From: Acetobacteraceae bacterium ESL0709
GTDB taxonomy: Bacteria; Pseudomonadota; Alphaproteobacteria; Acetobacterales; Acetobacteraceae
Direction: 5' to 3'
DNA length: 64,000 nt
Assembly (NCBI GenBank): GCA_029433415.1
Contig: JAQTIA010000003.1
Span: forward strand, 124,001 to 188,000
This document shows, piece by piece, positions 63,492-64,000 of the stretch. Both the position numbers and the translations under genes were made by a program. Position 1 is the stretch's first letter; each line of letters begins with the position of its first letter. The notes beneath the pieces were generated by a model, which saw only the letters and a program-made list of their open reading frames with translations, made no database searches and had not been told where the DNA came from.

Positions 63492-64000
63492 ATGAGGAAA
63501 GTCGCCATATGTATGGCATGGCTTACATTAAGTGCTTGTTCTGGTATTGTTAAACATACGGAAGATACTTTTTGGCCTTTCGATAATCCCAATGCCCCCA
63601 AAGGGGAGAGTGAGAACATGCGCCGCGTGCGTGGTGCTAGTGTCGTGGCTCGCCCCATTGTTACAGAAGAAGGCGATATTTGGCCAGGACAGCCGGATCC
63701 AGTGCCGACTCTGCAGGATGTCAGTAATCCAAGCAGTCACTTTAATGAAGCGTTCCATCGTTCTCTAAAAACGCTTAATGATGATCTGCGCAAGCAACCT
63801 TTTGAGGATGGCGAGAGCCTTTCTATTGGTGAGGAAGTTTCTGCGCGTAATGGCGTTACGAGACGTAGTTCGGCTATTGGTTCCCCATTGCCCTCTGACG
63901 TAGAGGATAATGCGCCAGCTTATTTGCAGGGCCCCAATCATGATACGGTTGCCATCCCCAATGGAGATGGTACGACGACGATGGTGGCTCCAGATGGGTC
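63492..64000 (+). CDS. Putative lipoprotein (partial, runs off right edge)
   Basis: A plus-strand frame from ATG 63492 that stays open to the window end (169 codons). AAAGGGG lies just upstream. The N-terminus is a short lipoprotein signal with lipobox LSAC at residues 13-16, so the mature protein should be anchored by Cys16. What follows is polar, acidic and low in secondary structure (VARPIVTEEGDIWPGQPDPV near residue 52), with no recognised domain. It may be an outer-membrane or periplasmic lipoprotein specific to this group. Composition and strand match the neighbours. Confidence 0.7.
   Translation, partial: MRKVAICMAWLTLSACSGIVKHTEDTFWPFDNPNAPKGESENMRRVRGASVVARPIVTEEGDIWPGQPDPVPTLQDVSNPSSHFNEAFHRSLKTLNDDLRKQPFEDGESLSIGEEVSARNGVTRRSSAIGSPLPSDVEDNAPAYLQGPNHDTVAIPNGDGTTTMVAPDG

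Overview
The window reads as chromosomal DNA of an alphaproteobacterium of the acetic acid bacteria (Acetobacteraceae). The signs are a complete squalene/hopanoid cluster, a three-subunit membrane FAD gluconate-type dehydrogenase with a triheme cytochrome c, alphaproteobacterial forms of ParC, SerA, HisN and KdsB, and moderate GC content. The genus cannot be fixed from the sequence alone. There is no prophage, CRISPR array or intact insertion sequence; the only mobile DNA is a pair of decayed transposase relics near 52.1-52.9 kb.

Layout. 0-8.5 kb: an HpnL-like membrane gene cut by the left edge, divergent from hpnA-hpnB-hpnC-hpnD-hpnE-shc-hpnG, which turns farnesyl diphosphate into squalene, cyclises it to hopene and begins side-chain processing. 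8.5-11.3 kb: rpsB (behind a folded leader) and tsf, separated by an attenuator-like hairpin, then recO. 11.3-16 kb: a lactate permease, then an AT-rich islet holding a hexapeptide acetyltransferase and an unusual kinase-PP2C fusion protein. 16-19.1 kb: HPP membrane protein, NAD formate dehydrogenase and a LysR regulator, all on the minus strand. 19.1-20.1 kb: sparse DNA with one small hypothetical gene, an inverted repeat and a possible parC leader. 20-29.4 kb: parC, cardiolipin synthase, an EEP nuclease, cystathionine beta-lyase, comM, serA, hisN. 29.4-32.6 kb: a kdsB-pheA-dapA-smpB run. 32.6-39.3 kb: a double cold-shock protein, recG and mfd. 39.4-43.1 kb: flavohemoglobin hmp facing nsrR with a recognisable NsrR-type operator between them, then rlmE-ppx. 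43.3 kb: tRNA-Gln(CTG). 43.5-46.1 kb: a three-gene operon pairing an ATC-hydrolase family protein, a TauE/SafE-like transporter and an M20 carbamoylase-type amidase, plausibly a thiazoline-to-cysteine salvage route. 46.3-52.1 kb: guaB, an rsmB-type methyltransferase, a CPA1 antiporter with an RCK-like tail, and an orphan OmpR-type regulator. 52.1-53.3 kb: IS graveyard. 53.3-57.7 kb: the gluconate-type dehydrogenase operon with a GlcG/HbpS-like secreted protein. 57.8-64 kb: xth, alkB, an M19 dipeptidase, uvrC, pgsA and a lipoprotein gene cut by the right edge.

Most genes are housekeeping. The observations most worth following are the ATC-hydrolase/transporter/carbamoylase operon, the kinase-PP2C fusion in its AT-rich islet, the folded rpsB leader, the competing hairpins and 24-codon ORF before parC, and the two transposase relics beside the gluconate dehydrogenase operon. 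All family names come from reading motifs by eye; no database search was run.
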